Positions 10,058 to 17,716 of a stretch of DNA of 57,271 nt are shown here, one piece after another. Source of the stretch: JBMOLK01 sp049325575 (lineage in GTDB: Bacteria; Bacillota; Clostridia; Acetivibrionales; Acetivibrionaceae); assembly GCA_049325575.1 (NCBI GenBank), contig JBMOLK010000209.1, forward strand, positions 1-57,271. Reading direction: 5' to 3'. Both the position numbers and the translations under genes were made by a program. The notes beneath the pieces were generated by a model, which was given only the letters and a program-made list of their open reading frames with translations, ran no database searches and was not told the DNA's origin. Within the stretch, counting starts at the first letter, position 1. Each line of letters starts with the position of its first letter.

Positions 10058-10464
10058 AAATTCTCCTTTCAGTTTTTCAATATTTTATTATGTAAATTTT
10101 TATAATGTTTCTAAACCCCACACCTCCTGTTAAATCTGCAATTCACAAATAAAACCCTTATCACTCATACTTTTTTGCAGGTGAATTAAGGGTTTATCTT
10201 TTGTATAAAAATGCCGATATATAATTTTCCCATTTAAAGAGTAACACATTTCCTTCCAAGTTTCAACAGAATATCCAGCTATACTTCGAAATTCTCCTGC
10301 ATTCTCAAACCTTTTTCTTCACATTATTACATATAAAATTTACATAAATTACCAATATAACATGTCATATATACCCATGTCAATTCTCATAGCTCACAAA
10401 TTTACTCCCGTATGAACATGTTAGTTTGCTCACTTCCCATGTTTAATAAATTATAGGTGATTGT
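10058..10464 (-). promoter_or_regulatory. AT-rich leader of the toxin operon with a hairpin
   Basis: This gap holds the promoter and leader of the secreted-protein operon. An inverted repeat, AAACCCTTA (10152-10160) and TAAGGGTTT (10187-10195), is extended by TCAC/GTGA pairing inside the loop. It matches no riboswitch class I can recognise. It could be a leader hairpin or a bidirectional terminator. The rest is AT-rich and contains the start of the 600-bp repeat described separately. Confidence 0.4.
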
Positions 10465-10785
10465 ATGGATTTGAAAGAAATTTTAGGGCGGAACATAAAA
10501 GAAGAACGTTTGAAAAAAGGCTAGTCTGTAGAAAAATTAGCTGAAAAGCTGGAGATATCCTCCCGGTTTTTGAGTGCAATTGAACGTAGAGAAAAAACTT
10601 TTAGTATAGAAAACTTCCATAAGGCTTCCAACATTTTCGAGGTTCCAATGGACTATCTGCTTAGAAAATCAAATGATTATGAGAGATGGGATTCTTCAGT
10701 GATGCATTTAATAAAGGATTTTAATGAGGAAGATTTCTGCCGAGTAATAGAAATTTTAAAAATTCTAAAGAACTTCAAGACTTGA
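10465..10785 (+). pseudogene. XRE-family regulator broken by an in-frame TAG
   Basis: The frame starts at ATG 10465 and would encode a 106-aa Cro/CI-type helix-turn-helix protein nearly identical in layout to the intact copy at 42350-42670. Codon 20 is TAG (10522-10524), where the intact copy has TGG (Trp). The stop falls just before the helix-turn-helix (VEKLAEKLEVSSRFLSAIERG in the paralogue), so no DNA-binding protein can be made without readthrough or restart. A restart at a TTG near 10570 would lack most of the helix-turn-helix. The rest of the frame is still intact, so the lesion is recent. Confidence 0.85.
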
Positions 10786-10826
10786 AAAAGAATATGAAAT
10801 GTCTATCCTTTAACCGCTAATTTGTA

Positions 10827-10870
10827 TGCACCCTTTTATGCCAACAATCAAGTAAAGAGGGTGCATTTTT
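10827..10870 (+). terminator. Rho-independent terminator after the XRE pseudogene
   Basis: TGCACCCT (10827-10834) pairs with AGGGTGCA (10858-10865), followed by TTTTT. The same structure follows the paralogue at 42701-42744. Confidence 0.8.
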
Positions 10871-10966
10871 ACCACTTATTAACATTAAAATCATTGAACT
10901 ATGTCCGACTTCTTACTCAGTTTTTCCCCATAAATGCCGAAAAACGCTTGCAATAAGGGTTTTCGA

Positions 10967-11018
10967 TTGTATTAAAATCATAGTTATTATTTGTCTATAG
11001 ACTCTGATTTTGATACAA
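10967..11018. other. 52-bp inverted-repeat site, putative serine-recombinase attachment site (unsplit)
   Basis: The left arm TTGTATTAAAATCATAG (10967-10983) and right arm CTCTGATTTTGATACAA (11002-11018) are inverted repeats with 15 of 17 positions matching, around an 18-nt centre. The midpoint falls on T10992-G10993 within TTTG. Size and symmetry fit the roughly 50-bp attachment sites of large serine recombinases, and two such genes lie 1 kb away. Single arms recur at 14904, 42841, 46031 and 56515. Confidence 0.5.
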
Positions 11019-11150
11019 AATAACGGCTATTTTTGTGATTTTATTTACGCTATTTTGTATGCACCCATCTGAAAGCCTTTAGAATCAATACCTTCAGATT
11101 TCGGATTCACAAATACTTTTTGAATAGAGAGTAGAATCATAATTACGGCA

Positions 11151-11381
11151 CTATGCAAAAAGGAATTCCTGCAATGTATAATCATGTTTGAATTGCTGTA
11201 TTTGTAAAACACCGAGCCTTACAAGTTTCCCCACCAATTGAAGTTTACGCTGAAAATCCTCAGTTCGCTCAGGACGTAAAGTCAATTCTGCCCGTACTCC
11301 TGTTTCATTATCGCTATATATCAATTCATAGCCATCGTTAATTTTGTTTAGTTTAAATTTGTTGCTATAACAGCTTCTCAT
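11151..11381 (-). CDS. Hypothetical protein (76 aa)
   Basis: I do not recognise this family. The protein is small, mixed alpha/beta and without a signal peptide or membrane segment. A beta-strand-rich first half (YELIYSDNE, VRAELTLRP) precedes a helical second half. It lies 27 nt downstream of the HAD-like gene on the same strand and probably shares its transcript. Both genes sit between the 52-bp site and the recombinase pair, so they may be cargo of the same element. Confidence 0.45.
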   Translation of the reverse strand: MRSCYSNKFKLNKINDGYELIYSDNETGVRAELTLRPERTEDFQRKLQLVGKLVRLGVLQIQQFKHDYTLQEFLFA

Positions 11382-11408
11382 AAGTAATCACCCAGCCTTC
11401 ATCCACTA

Positions 11409-11912
11409 TTATATCAGATAAATCTTCAGTTCGCTGATCAGCTCTGGAAGGTCATCTATGCCCTTAAACTCTTTTACAACGATTGATTTTATCCCTGCTT
11501 TAATCTCCGGCTTAACGTATGTAATACACATCTGCCACCGGCCGCCAATGCTCTGGCAGTTATCCTCAATTAATATATCCGGCATGACCGCTTCAACAAT
11601 GTCTTTATACTTTTGACCTTTCTCCCTGTAATACAACCTTTGCCCCGGGAACTGGTGCATTAAGAGAAGTTCCTTTATTTTATCAATATGCTTTTCCTTT
11701 TTACAGGAAGTCAAATAAATTACTTCCGCACCCTGCTGATACCATGATGTGATTTTGGTAACAGCATTTTTTATCGGAATATATGAAGCGTGATTGAAAT
11801 GCTTTAATATGGATGAAGGAGCCAGGATAGTACCTTCTGTAAAAATCAATACCCGCTCCTTTCCTCCAATCGCAGCATTACCGTCAGTACTCTTAAGTTC
11901 AATAAACCCCAT
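11409..11912 (-). CDS. HAD-like protein lacking the usual nucleophile (167 aa)
   Basis: The order of motifs resembles small HAD-superfamily phosphatases and NIF/5'-nucleotidase-like proteins: a first strand VLIFTEGTIL, a middle YLTS strand end (motif II position) and a late PDILIEDN (motif III/IV acidic pair). The DxDGT signature of motif I is replaced by TEGT, so the aspartate nucleophile is missing and classical phosphatase activity is unlikely. The start is supported by GGCGGG upstream of ATG 11912. It precedes the 76-aa gene in a two-gene unit. Binding or regulatory use of a HAD fold is a guess. Confidence 0.5.
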   Translation of the reverse strand: MGFIELKSTDGNAAIGGKERVLIFTEGTILAPSSILKHFNHASYIPIKNAVTKITSWYQQGAEVIYLTSCKKEKHIDKIKELLLMHQFPGQRLYYREKGQKYKDIVEAVMPDILIEDNCQSIGGRWQMCITYVKPEIKAGIKSIVVKEFKGIDDLPELISELKIYLI

Positions 11913-11978
11913 TTATATGCCCGCCTTTAATTTAATGCTACAGCCTTATTTTAACATATATTTGATTTGGGTAAAAGG

Positions 11979-13568
11979 TTACATCGAACCTTCAACTTCC
12001 AACCCGTCCTTGAAAACAAATGTCATTTCCTTCTCAGATTTTACAACAACCTTTTCTATAACTGCATTCCAGATATCCTCGTCAAAGCCTGTCAGAAGCT
12101 TGTCATTCTGTTCAAGCCTTTGCATGAACATTTCTATACTCTCCCTCTTGGCACTACGTTCCAATCGTTTGTTATTAATATTCTCCAATCCCTTTTTAGC
12201 AGACTCATATCGCTGTACCAAGACATTGTACCTTTGGTTATATTCCTGCTGGTCGAGAGCGGAGTGGGCATTCTCTTCAACACACTTACGAAGAAGTTCT
12301 ACCACCACCTCACATTCACTCTGGAGCTTTCCGTACTCTATGTCAAGCCCCGCGGTATCGGTCAGGGTATTTATAATTTCCCTGTATCCATGCAATATCT
12401 CATCCCTGTTTTCAATAAGGCTGTTGAAGGCTTCAACAAATGCTTCCTTGATTTTATCCTCGTAAAGGTGCGGAGTCTGGCACCGCTCCTCGTTTTTAAA
12501 TTTATAATTGCACTGCCAGATCGTCCTCCTGTACTTGCTGGTGGAATGCCAGACCTTGCTACCATAGAAACTTCCGCATTCGCCACAGACAATCCTTCCA
12601 GAGAAGCAGCCGCCTCCAGTCTTATATCCCTTGACCCCTTTCCTCTTTTTAAGTTCATGCTGAACAAGGTCAAACACTTCAGGAGATATAATTGCAGGAT
12701 GGCTATTCTCAACATAGTATTGAGGAACTTCACCCTCGTTTACCTTCTTTTTCTTGGTGAGGAAGTCTACTGTAAAGCTCTTCTGAAGCATAGCGTGACC
12801 TTTATACTTCTCATTTTGGAGAATGCTCAAAACTGTGCTTGGCTGCCAGACTTCTTTATTTGACGGAGTTGGAATTCCGCTGTCTGTCAATTCCCTTGCT
12901 ATCCCCGGAATGGTTTTACCCTCAAGGAACCGCTTGTATATAAACCTGACAACACCCGCCTCCTTTTCCACAATTTTAGGCAGACCGTCTTCGCCCTTTT
13001 CATAGCCAAGGAACCTGCCATAAGGAAGCATCAGCTTTCCGTCTGCAAAACGTTTCCTATGACCCCAAGTAACGTTCTCTGAGATGCTTCGGCTTTCCTC
13101 TTGGGCTAGGCTCGACATAATTGTTATAAGTAGTTCTCCCTTACTATCAAGTGTAAAAATATTTTCTTTTTCAAAATACACCTCCACGCCCTTTTCCTTA
13201 AGCTGTCTGACTATTGTAAGTGTGTCCACAGTATTGCGGGCGAACCTGCTGACAGACTTTGTTATGATAAGGTCAATCTTTCCCTCCAAAGCATCGGCAA
13301 TCATCCTGTTAAACCCATCTCTTTTTTTAGTACTCGTAGCTGATATGCCCTCGTCCGAATATACATTTATGAAATCCCAAGCAGGGTTTGATTTTATATG
13401 CCTTGTATAATAATCAACCTGTGCTTCATAGCTGGTCAACTGCTCATCATTGTCTGTAGAGACCCTTGCATAGGCAGCCACCCGTTTTCTTGCAACCGCT
13501 CCTGTTTGTATAGGAGCATACCGACCTGTTGTTGCAGGTATTACCGTTACCGCTCTGGCTGTTGACAT
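11979..13568 (-). CDS. Large serine recombinase B, left module (529 aa)
   Basis: The N-terminal resolvase domain has the catalytic serine in YARVST (Ser37), with the usual SRFARNT and ENI blocks. The Recombinase domain follows (about 190-290, including GIARELTDSGIPTP), then a zinc ribbon (CGECG near 325 and a later C) and a long coiled coil, as in site-specific large serine recombinases. The first 22 nt overlap the end of the partner recombinase gene, so the two are translationally linked and may act as a heteromer. It is closely similar to the copy at 53572-55161. It probably integrates and excises the element carrying it. Confidence 0.93.
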   Translation of the reverse strand: MSTARAVTVIPATTGRYAPIQTGAVARKRVAAYARVSTDNDEQLTSYEAQVDYYTRHIKSNPAWDFINVYSDEGISATSTKKRDGFNRMIADALEGKIDLIITKSVSRFARNTVDTLTIVRQLKEKGVEVYFEKENIFTLDSKGELLITIMSSLAQEESRSISENVTWGHRKRFADGKLMLPYGRFLGYEKGEDGLPKIVEKEAGVVRFIYKRFLEGKTIPGIARELTDSGIPTPSNKEVWQPSTVLSILQNEKYKGHAMLQKSFTVDFLTKKKKVNEGEVPQYYVENSHPAIISPEVFDLVQHELKKRKGVKGYKTGGGCFSGRIVCGECGSFYGSKVWHSTSKYRRTIWQCNYKFKNEERCQTPHLYEDKIKEAFVEAFNSLIENRDEILHGYREIINTLTDTAGLDIEYGKLQSECEVVVELLRKCVEENAHSALDQQEYNQRYNVLVQRYESAKKGLENINNKRLERSAKRESIEMFMQRLEQNDKLLTGFDEDIWNAVIEKVVVKSEKEMTFVFKDGLEVEGSM

Positions 13569-14875
13569 TGTGAATTCCTCCTCTCATAATACTCCAATGC
13601 TTTATTCCTTGCATTATCCCTTTTCTCACTATCCCAGCTTTCACTACGTGACTTGTTCTGCCATTCCTTTTCTACGGTATGCCCATCTTGGAATACAAAA
13701 ACAAGAACATTGGATTCGGGTACTTTTATTTCTTTTATCTTCAGTTCAAATATTGTTTTATCAAACTCTGAAAGCTCCAGCACCTCTGCCACCAATGAAA
13801 GAAGGATGCCGTCAGGGATTTGCTTCGCATGGCAAACTTCTTTTCCAAACTTAAGGTAGCTGGAGCAGTTCCAATAAACTTTACCGTTGGTGGTTTTGCG
13901 TTTATAGTTCTTACCGCACCTTCCGCATACTATCTTTGATGTAAAAGGATAATGCCCGGCTTCCTTTTTTCCTACATTCAGTTCCCTGTTAAAAGCCATT
14001 ATCTCCTGAGCCTTTTTGAAAGTGGCTTCGTCAATAATGGGTGGGTGAGTATTCTCGGAATAGTATTTTGGTAGTTCGCCTTTGTTTGCAACCAGTGCCT
14101 TTGTCAAATGGTCTTGGACATATTTTTTCTGAAGTAGGGCATGCCCCGCGTATTTTTCATTTTTAATAATATCTGCAACTCTGTCAGCATTCCATGTACC
14201 ACCCCTCATTGTCTGTACACCCATGTCCCTTAGTTTTTTAGCAATGAGAGTGCAGCCCATGCCATTTATATAATCCTCAAATATCATACGGATAATTTCC
14301 GCTTCCTGCGGATTGATTTCTATTTTACCTTTTTCAATGCTGTACCCAAATATGAACCGAAGGTTCACAATCTCTCCGTCAGCAAACCTTCTCCTTATCC
14401 GCCATTTGCAGTTCTCACTGACCGAGCGGCTTTCTTCCTGTGCAAATGAAGCGAGGATGGTAAGAAGCAATTCACCATCCCCGCTGATAGAATTTATATT
14501 TTCCTTTTCGAAGTACACGTTTATGTTTAGTTCCTTAAGCTCCCTTACGGCTTCAAGCATGGTTACTGTATTCCTTGCGAAGCGGGATATTGATTTTGTT
14601 ATTACCATATCAATCTTGCCATCCCTGCAATCATTCATAAGCCTTTGAAACTCTGTCCTGCTTTCCTTGGTCCCCGTAACCGCCTCATCCGTATACACGC
14701 CCATGTATTCCCATCCAGAATGTTTTTGAATGTACTCGCTGTAATAACTGATTTGGGATGAGAGTGAGTGGAGCATTGCATCCTTTCCGCTTGACACTCT
14801 GGCATATGCAGCAACACGTTTTCTGGCTGGTGCCTTTGGCATCAAAGGCTCTATTTTCCTAATGTTGCGTGGCAT
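13547..14875 (-). CDS. Large serine recombinase A, left module (442 aa)
   Basis: The resolvase catalytic domain has Ser28 in YARVSS, then SRFARNTVT and EESRSVSEN. It is followed by a Recombinase domain, a zinc ribbon (CGRCG and a later Cys) and a shorter C-terminal helical region than recombinase B. GGGGGTGG precedes the ATG at 14875. A copy of the 17-bp arm of the putative attachment site lies 29 nt upstream of the start. Paired serine recombinases with shared operon and overlapping ends occur in clostridial elements; a two-subunit enzyme is an inference. The paralogue is at 55140-56483. Confidence 0.93.
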   Translation of the reverse strand: MPRNIRKIEPLMPKAPARKRVAAYARVSSGKDAMLHSLSSQISYYSEYIQKHSGWEYMGVYTDEAVTGTKESRTEFQRLMNDCRDGKIDMVITKSISRFARNTVTMLEAVRELKELNINVYFEKENINSISGDGELLLTILASFAQEESRSVSENCKWRIRRRFADGEIVNLRFIFGYSIEKGKIEINPQEAEIIRMIFEDYINGMGCTLIAKKLRDMGVQTMRGGTWNADRVADIIKNEKYAGHALLQKKYVQDHLTKALVANKGELPKYYSENTHPPIIDEATFKKAQEIMAFNRELNVGKKEAGHYPFTSKIVCGRCGKNYKRKTTNGKVYWNCSSYLKFGKEVCHAKQIPDGILLSLVAEVLELSEFDKTIFELKIKEIKVPESNVLVFVFQDGHTVEKEWQNKSRSESWDSEKRDNARNKALEYYERRNSQCQQPER

Positions 14876-14901
14876 GAAACCACCCCCTTGAGTTAATCTT
14901 A

Positions 14902-14920
14902 ACTCTGATCTTGATACAAA
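14902..14920 (+). other. Half-site of the putative attachment motif
   Basis: ACTCTGATCTTGATACAAA matches the right arm of the 52-bp site at all but one position of the 17-bp core. The opposite arm is absent here. It lies between recombinase A and the small SHOCT-like gene, as does the equivalent copy at 56513-56531. Confidence 0.45.
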
Positions 14921-14935
14921 GCAAGCTTTAAAGGC

Positions 14936-15091
14936 TTATATTCCGCCTATTACAGGCTTGTATTTGTTGACCAGAAGCATATCTATCCTTTTAAATTCCT
15001 TCTCTGTTATAACTCCATCGGCAAGCATTGCCTTGGCGATAGAAAGAGACATCCTGTAGTTCTTCTCCCTCTGCAACTGATCATGGTTCAC
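14936..15091 (-). CDS. SHOCT-like small protein (51 aa)
   Basis: A short frame from GTG 15091 to TAA 14936. It has a conserved REKNYR-hydrophobic stretch, then IAKAML, GVITEKEF and a final YKPVIGG, the layout of short C-terminal SHOCT-type domains that mediate oligomer contacts. GTG overlaps the stop of the upstream zinc-finger gene (GTGA), indicating coupling. The right module has an equivalent 51-aa gene at 56548-56703 with matching REKNYR and IAK-ML positions. That conservation is the main evidence that this unlisted short gene is real. Confidence 0.7.
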   Translation of the reverse strand: MNHDQLQREKNYRMSLSIAKAMLADGVITEKEFKRIDMLLVNKYKPVIGGI

Positions 15092-15531
15092 GATCCATCA
15101 CCCGCCTTTTTAGAATCACCTGTACCATTGAAGCGGTGATTAACATAACAGCCATGGGTGCAGAACTTTCTGCCTTTATTACCATAGCTTTTAAAGACGT
15201 TACCGCACCCGGTGCAGGTGATGTTGTACCATGCCTTCCTTATTAGCTGACCCTCGTTATCCTTCCACCATTTCCTACGGCACTCATCAGAACAAAACTT
15301 TGAGGGATGCCCCTTTCTTCCTTGCAGTAAGGGTTCTCCGCACTGCTTGCAGTCGACACGGATTTCACTCCTGCTGCCTTTGACAGTACCAAGGTTGTTC
15401 CTTTGGCAATATGATTTAATTGTATTTTCAGAAACACCAAGGTCTGCTGCTATCTGTTGATAGCTCATTCCCCGGTGTCTCATTTTGCTTACCTTATGTT
15501 TTTGTTCCAAGTTCATCCTTTCAACCTCCCG
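15088..15531 (-). CDS. Helix-turn-helix plus two zinc fingers, recombinase-operon regulator (147 aa)
   Basis: The N-terminal half has a sigma-70 region 4-like helix-turn-helix (YQQIAADLGVSENTIKSY). Two cysteine clusters follow, C-x2-C...FCSDEC and C-x2-C...FCTHGC, typical of small DNA-binding zinc fingers in phage elements. The start at 15531 is chosen because GGGAGG-TTGAAAGG precedes it and because it aligns with the paralogue at 56684-57118. It heads the four-gene recombinase operon after a terminator and probably controls it, though a structural role in recombination is possible. Confidence 0.75.
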   Translation of the reverse strand, partial: REVERMNLEQKHKVSKMRHRGMSYQQIAADLGVSENTIKSYCQRNNLGTVKGSRSEIRVDCKQCGEPLLQGRKGHPSKFCSDECRRKWWKDNEGQLIRKAWYNITCTGCGNVFKSYGNKGRKFCTHGCYVNHRFNGTGDSKKAGDGS

Positions 15532-15570
15532 CAACACAGGGAAGTAAAACCTTCCCACCCGAATTTTTGA

Positions 15571-15606
15571 CAAAAAGAAAGAGGGGTTCGAATTGAAACC
15601 TCTCTT
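15571..15606 (-). terminator. Terminator upstream of the left recombinase module
   Basis: On the minus strand GAGAGGTTTC pairs with GAACCCCTC, followed by TTTCTTTTTG. It ends transcription from the genes above 15639 and insulates the recombinase operon. An equivalent structure precedes the right module at 57182-57216. Confidence 0.7.
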
Positions 15607-15638
15607 CCAGTTATATGCTTATTGTATTTTTATTAAAC

Positions 15639-15917
15639 TTATTTCAACAACAACCTTACCAATTTGACCCCATCCATAAATCCGTCTCTGTAAATCCTAT
15701 CCCTTGCAATAGCCTCCTGCGAACTATGAAGTCCTTCAAGCTCTACAAGCAGACCCTGCTGTTCCTCCGTCAGTGTTGTCATCAGCATTTGCTGAACTTC
15801 ATATTCCCGCGTCCGAAGCTCTTTATATGTGTTGTCATTCTTTAGGAGCAATATGCCGAGTTCCTCAACCCTTCGCTCGGCTGCTTCCTCCAAGTGCTTC
15901 TTTAATCCTCCCGACAT
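15639..15917 (-). CDS. Phage-element hypothetical protein (92 aa)
   Basis: A helical, charged protein with RVEELGILLLKNDNTYKEL at the start and a closing YRDGFMDGVKLV motif. It resembles the neighbouring 15902-16240 product in layout (both end with a GxxDGxxhhxhhh helix), so the two are probably distant paralogues. The genes overlap by about 16 nt. Such helical proteins, sometimes labelled DUF6809, are common near clostridial recombinase modules; no function is known to me. Confidence 0.55.
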   Translation of the reverse strand: MSGGLKKHLEEAAERRVEELGILLLKNDNTYKELRTREYEVQQMLMTTLTEEQQGLLVELEGLHSSQEAIARDRIYRDGFMDGVKLVRLLLK

Positions 15918-16240
15918 GGAACTGCACCTCCTCCAGAACCGTCAAGCATAATCATACTATAAACCCTGAACCCATCTTTGAGACCTTTTATATAGGCAGT
16001 TTCGGCAACGGTGATTTCCATCTCACCGCACAGGGAGTTGAGCCTGTCAAATATAGAATCAAAATCCCTGCATTCATCGGAATGAACGCAAGCCTTGATC
16101 CTCTCCTCCTGCATTTCAATTTCAGAATTCACCCTTTGGTATTCGGTATCTGTTGAAAGCCATATGCCCAAATCCTCGGTGACCCGTTTTGAGAGGAAGT
16201 CCCGGAAGGCTTCCTCAAAATCCTTTGAACTGTTTTGCAT
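15902..16240 (-). CDS. Phage-element hypothetical protein (112 aa)
   Basis: The start at 16240 follows AAAGGAG; the longer frame to 16309 has no ribosome site and runs through a hairpin. The product is helical, with EDLGIWLSTDTEY near the start and AYIKGLKDGFRVYSM near the end. That mirrors the ELGILLLKND and FMDGVKL positions of its downstream neighbour, which suggests duplication. It overlaps that gene by 16 nt, so the two are co-translated. Function unknown. Confidence 0.6.
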   Translation of the reverse strand: MQNSSKDFEEAFRDFLSKRVTEDLGIWLSTDTEYQRVNSEIEMQEERIKACVHSDECRDFDSIFDRLNSLCGEMEITVAETAYIKGLKDGFRVYSMIMLDGSGGGAVPCRED

Positions 16241-16277
16241 AAGTTTTGTCTCCTTTCGTTTTGCGAAAGGAACAGAC

Positions 16278-16321
16278 AAGGCGCACTGCAGGATAGTTGG
16301 AAATCCCACACTGCGCCTTTT
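16278..16321. terminator. Hairpin with short T-tract, possible terminator
   Basis: AAGGCGCA (16278-16285) pairs with TGCGCCTT (16312-16319), followed on the plus strand by TT. The stem is clear but the T-tract is weak, so it may instead be a leader hairpin for the 15902-16240 gene. Confidence 0.35.
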
Positions 16322-16480
16322 GTATCATTGTTAAAATGCACATCATGCAGTATAATTAATACATGGTCGCTGTGGCAGCATATGCTGTCGGTGTAGGTAG
16401 TAAGGTTACCTGCGTCAGTATTCCCGGTGCTGAGAACACTTGGAATACCATGGCGGCCTTATTCAATTCCTTTCAGAATT

Positions 16481-16624
16481 TTAATTCCCCAGTCTTTCCA
16501 GCAAGGCTGATTTGCTGCTGTTAATCAGAGCCTTGCGAAGTTCCAGTGCTTCATCCTTGCTTTTGAGTTCCAATATTAACTGCAACGCTCTTTCCACCAG
16601 TTCATCCACTATTGACTGTGTCAT
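16481..16624 (-). CDS. Small helical protein (47 aa)
   Basis: A short frame from ATG 16624 to TAA 16481 encodes an acidic, fully helical protein (VDELVERALQLILEL then KSKDEALELRKAL). AAAGGTGG lies just upstream, and the codon pattern is that of the flanking genes. It resembles short regulatory or oligomerising peptides in phage operons. About 100 nt to its left (16356-16451) is only a doubtful 31-codon frame. Confidence 0.55.
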   Translation of the reverse strand: MTQSIVDELVERALQLILELKSKDEALELRKALINSSKSALLERLGN

Positions 16625-16699
16625 ATCCGCCCACCTTTCTTCTGCATTCAATTGCGGTTCATCGCTATGTTACCTTATTGTTCCAATTGATTGCAAGTC

Positions 16700-17077
16700 T
16701 TAATTGTTCTTTGTTCCAAGCATACGTTCCTCAAAAATGTCAAGTGACCTGTCTATAAGTTCGTCATCCGTAAGTAGGGAGGGGAGGTACGCTGTGTACC
16801 TCGCCCAATCGTAACCTTCGCTTTGAACCAATATTGCATCTTTTCTTCCTTTACCTTTAATCATAATGCAATGCCAAACTCCGTCCCGGTCTATGTATTG
16901 GAGTTCCTTGTTTTCTTTTACGAAGGTCTGGTCATCAAGAAGTCTTTCTGTAAAGCTTTCAAACGCTCTTGCTTCAAGTTCTACCACCTTTTCAACTATA
17001 AAGGAAAATGTTTCACCTTTATATTCTTTGAGTTCCTCAAGGTTGATTGCTTTTCTTACAAACTGTGCTTTCTGCAT
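16700..17077 (-). CDS. Phage-element hypothetical protein, DUF6329-like (125 aa)
   Basis: The start is placed at the ATG after AAAGGAGATGCCCATT (17077). The product has an acidic helical first half and then an LLDDQTFVKENKELQY stretch and a beta segment (WHCIMIKGKGRKDAILV) that fits what I recall of the DUF6329 family of clostridial mobile elements; that family name is tentative. No catalytic motif is visible. It lies in the co-directional run of small genes between the terminase and recombinase regions. Confidence 0.55.
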   Translation of the reverse strand: MQKAQFVRKAINLEELKEYKGETFSFIVEKVVELEARAFESFTERLLDDQTFVKENKELQYIDRDGVWHCIMIKGKGRKDAILVQSEGYDWARYTAYLPSLLTDDELIDRSLDIFEERMLGTKNN

Positions 17078-17255
17078 AATGGGCATCTCCTTTCGTTTTG
17101 CGGGTTTCAATCCCCTAAGTACATGATCGCTCTTTTTGGTTAAGAAATCAACTTAAATCTGTCTTAATCCTGCATGAATAAAGGCTTTGCAGGAACAGTC
17201 AAAAACGCCCCTGATTTCCTTTCAACATTACGAAGGATAATTTATACTCCCAAAG

Positions 17256-17278
17256 CAAAAGAAAGCCTTGTAAGGCTT
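17256..17278 (-). terminator. Terminator after the zinc-ribbon gene
   Basis: The perfect stem AAGCCTT-GT-AAGGCTT (17263-17278) is followed on the minus strand by TTCTTTTG. It lies between genes ending at 17304 and starting at 17077. Confidence 0.6.
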
Positions 17279-17303
17279 CCTGTTGTTTCAGGAGGGCAAT
17301 GCG

Positions 17304-17642
17304 TTATCTCTGCCCTGTTTCGGTTTGTGTTCTAAGATTACTTAGGATTGTAAATCTTCCTCCTTCAAGCTGGCAGGTACCTTCCCGGTATTTGATATGC
17401 CCTTTATCCTCAATAAACTCTGCACCACAATTGATGCAGAGCAAGGATTCTTCAAGGTTATAAAAGCAAATCGGGCATTCTCCATCATTAACCTTTTCAT
17501 CATACTCAGGCTTCATCTCCGATTCAACCGTTTTGCTTCGGAACTTTTCAGCCAGTAGGTAATGCTCCTCACCAATCTTATCCTCCGGCACAAACACTCC
17601 GTATTTTTTCAATTCCTGCACCAATTCCTTTTTTGATATCAT
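17304..17642 (-). CDS. Zinc-ribbon hypothetical protein (112 aa)
   Basis: The N-terminal half is helical (ELVQELKKYGVFVPEDKIGEE). Two CxxC pairs in the middle (CPIC near 55 and CINC near 70) would bind one zinc. The C-terminal tail is basic. It is probably a small nucleic-acid or protein-binding factor of the phage-like region. I do not recognise a named family. It is followed by a terminator, so it likely ends a transcript that includes the terminase small subunit. Confidence 0.55.
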   Translation of the reverse strand: MISKKELVQELKKYGVFVPEDKIGEEHYLLAEKFRSKTVESEMKPEYDEKVNDGECPICFYNLEESLLCINCGAEFIEDKGHIKYREGTCQLEGGRFTILSNLRTQTETGQR

Positions 17643-17716
17643 GGCTCATCCGCTCCTTCCTCATCGCTAATAATATAGAAAGCACTTTGGGGTGCCAGAA
17701 AACAGCACCTAAAAAT

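Larger units (their letters stand above)
10375..11025. repeat. XRE-locus repeat, copy A (cf. 42258-42865 and 46018-46055)
   Basis: The regulator gene, its upstream spacer, its terminator and the following inverted-repeat site are all repeated, diverged but colinear, at 42258-42865. The last 35 bp match 46018-46055 instead, because copy B is split by an insertion. Copy A therefore represents the unsplit arrangement. Confidence 0.75.

Noticed and set aside
10152..10195. A riboswitch in the toxin-operon leader
   Set aside because: Only one stem is visible and none of the conserved motifs of c-di-GMP, SAM, purine or other common classes is present.
10570..10785. A functional 71-aa restart of the XRE pseudogene
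   Set aside because: It would start at TTG without a ribosome site and lack most of the helix-turn-helix.
16356..16451. A 31-codon minus-strand frame
   Set aside because: No cysteine or hydrophobic pattern, no homologue in the duplicated module and poor ribosome-site spacing.
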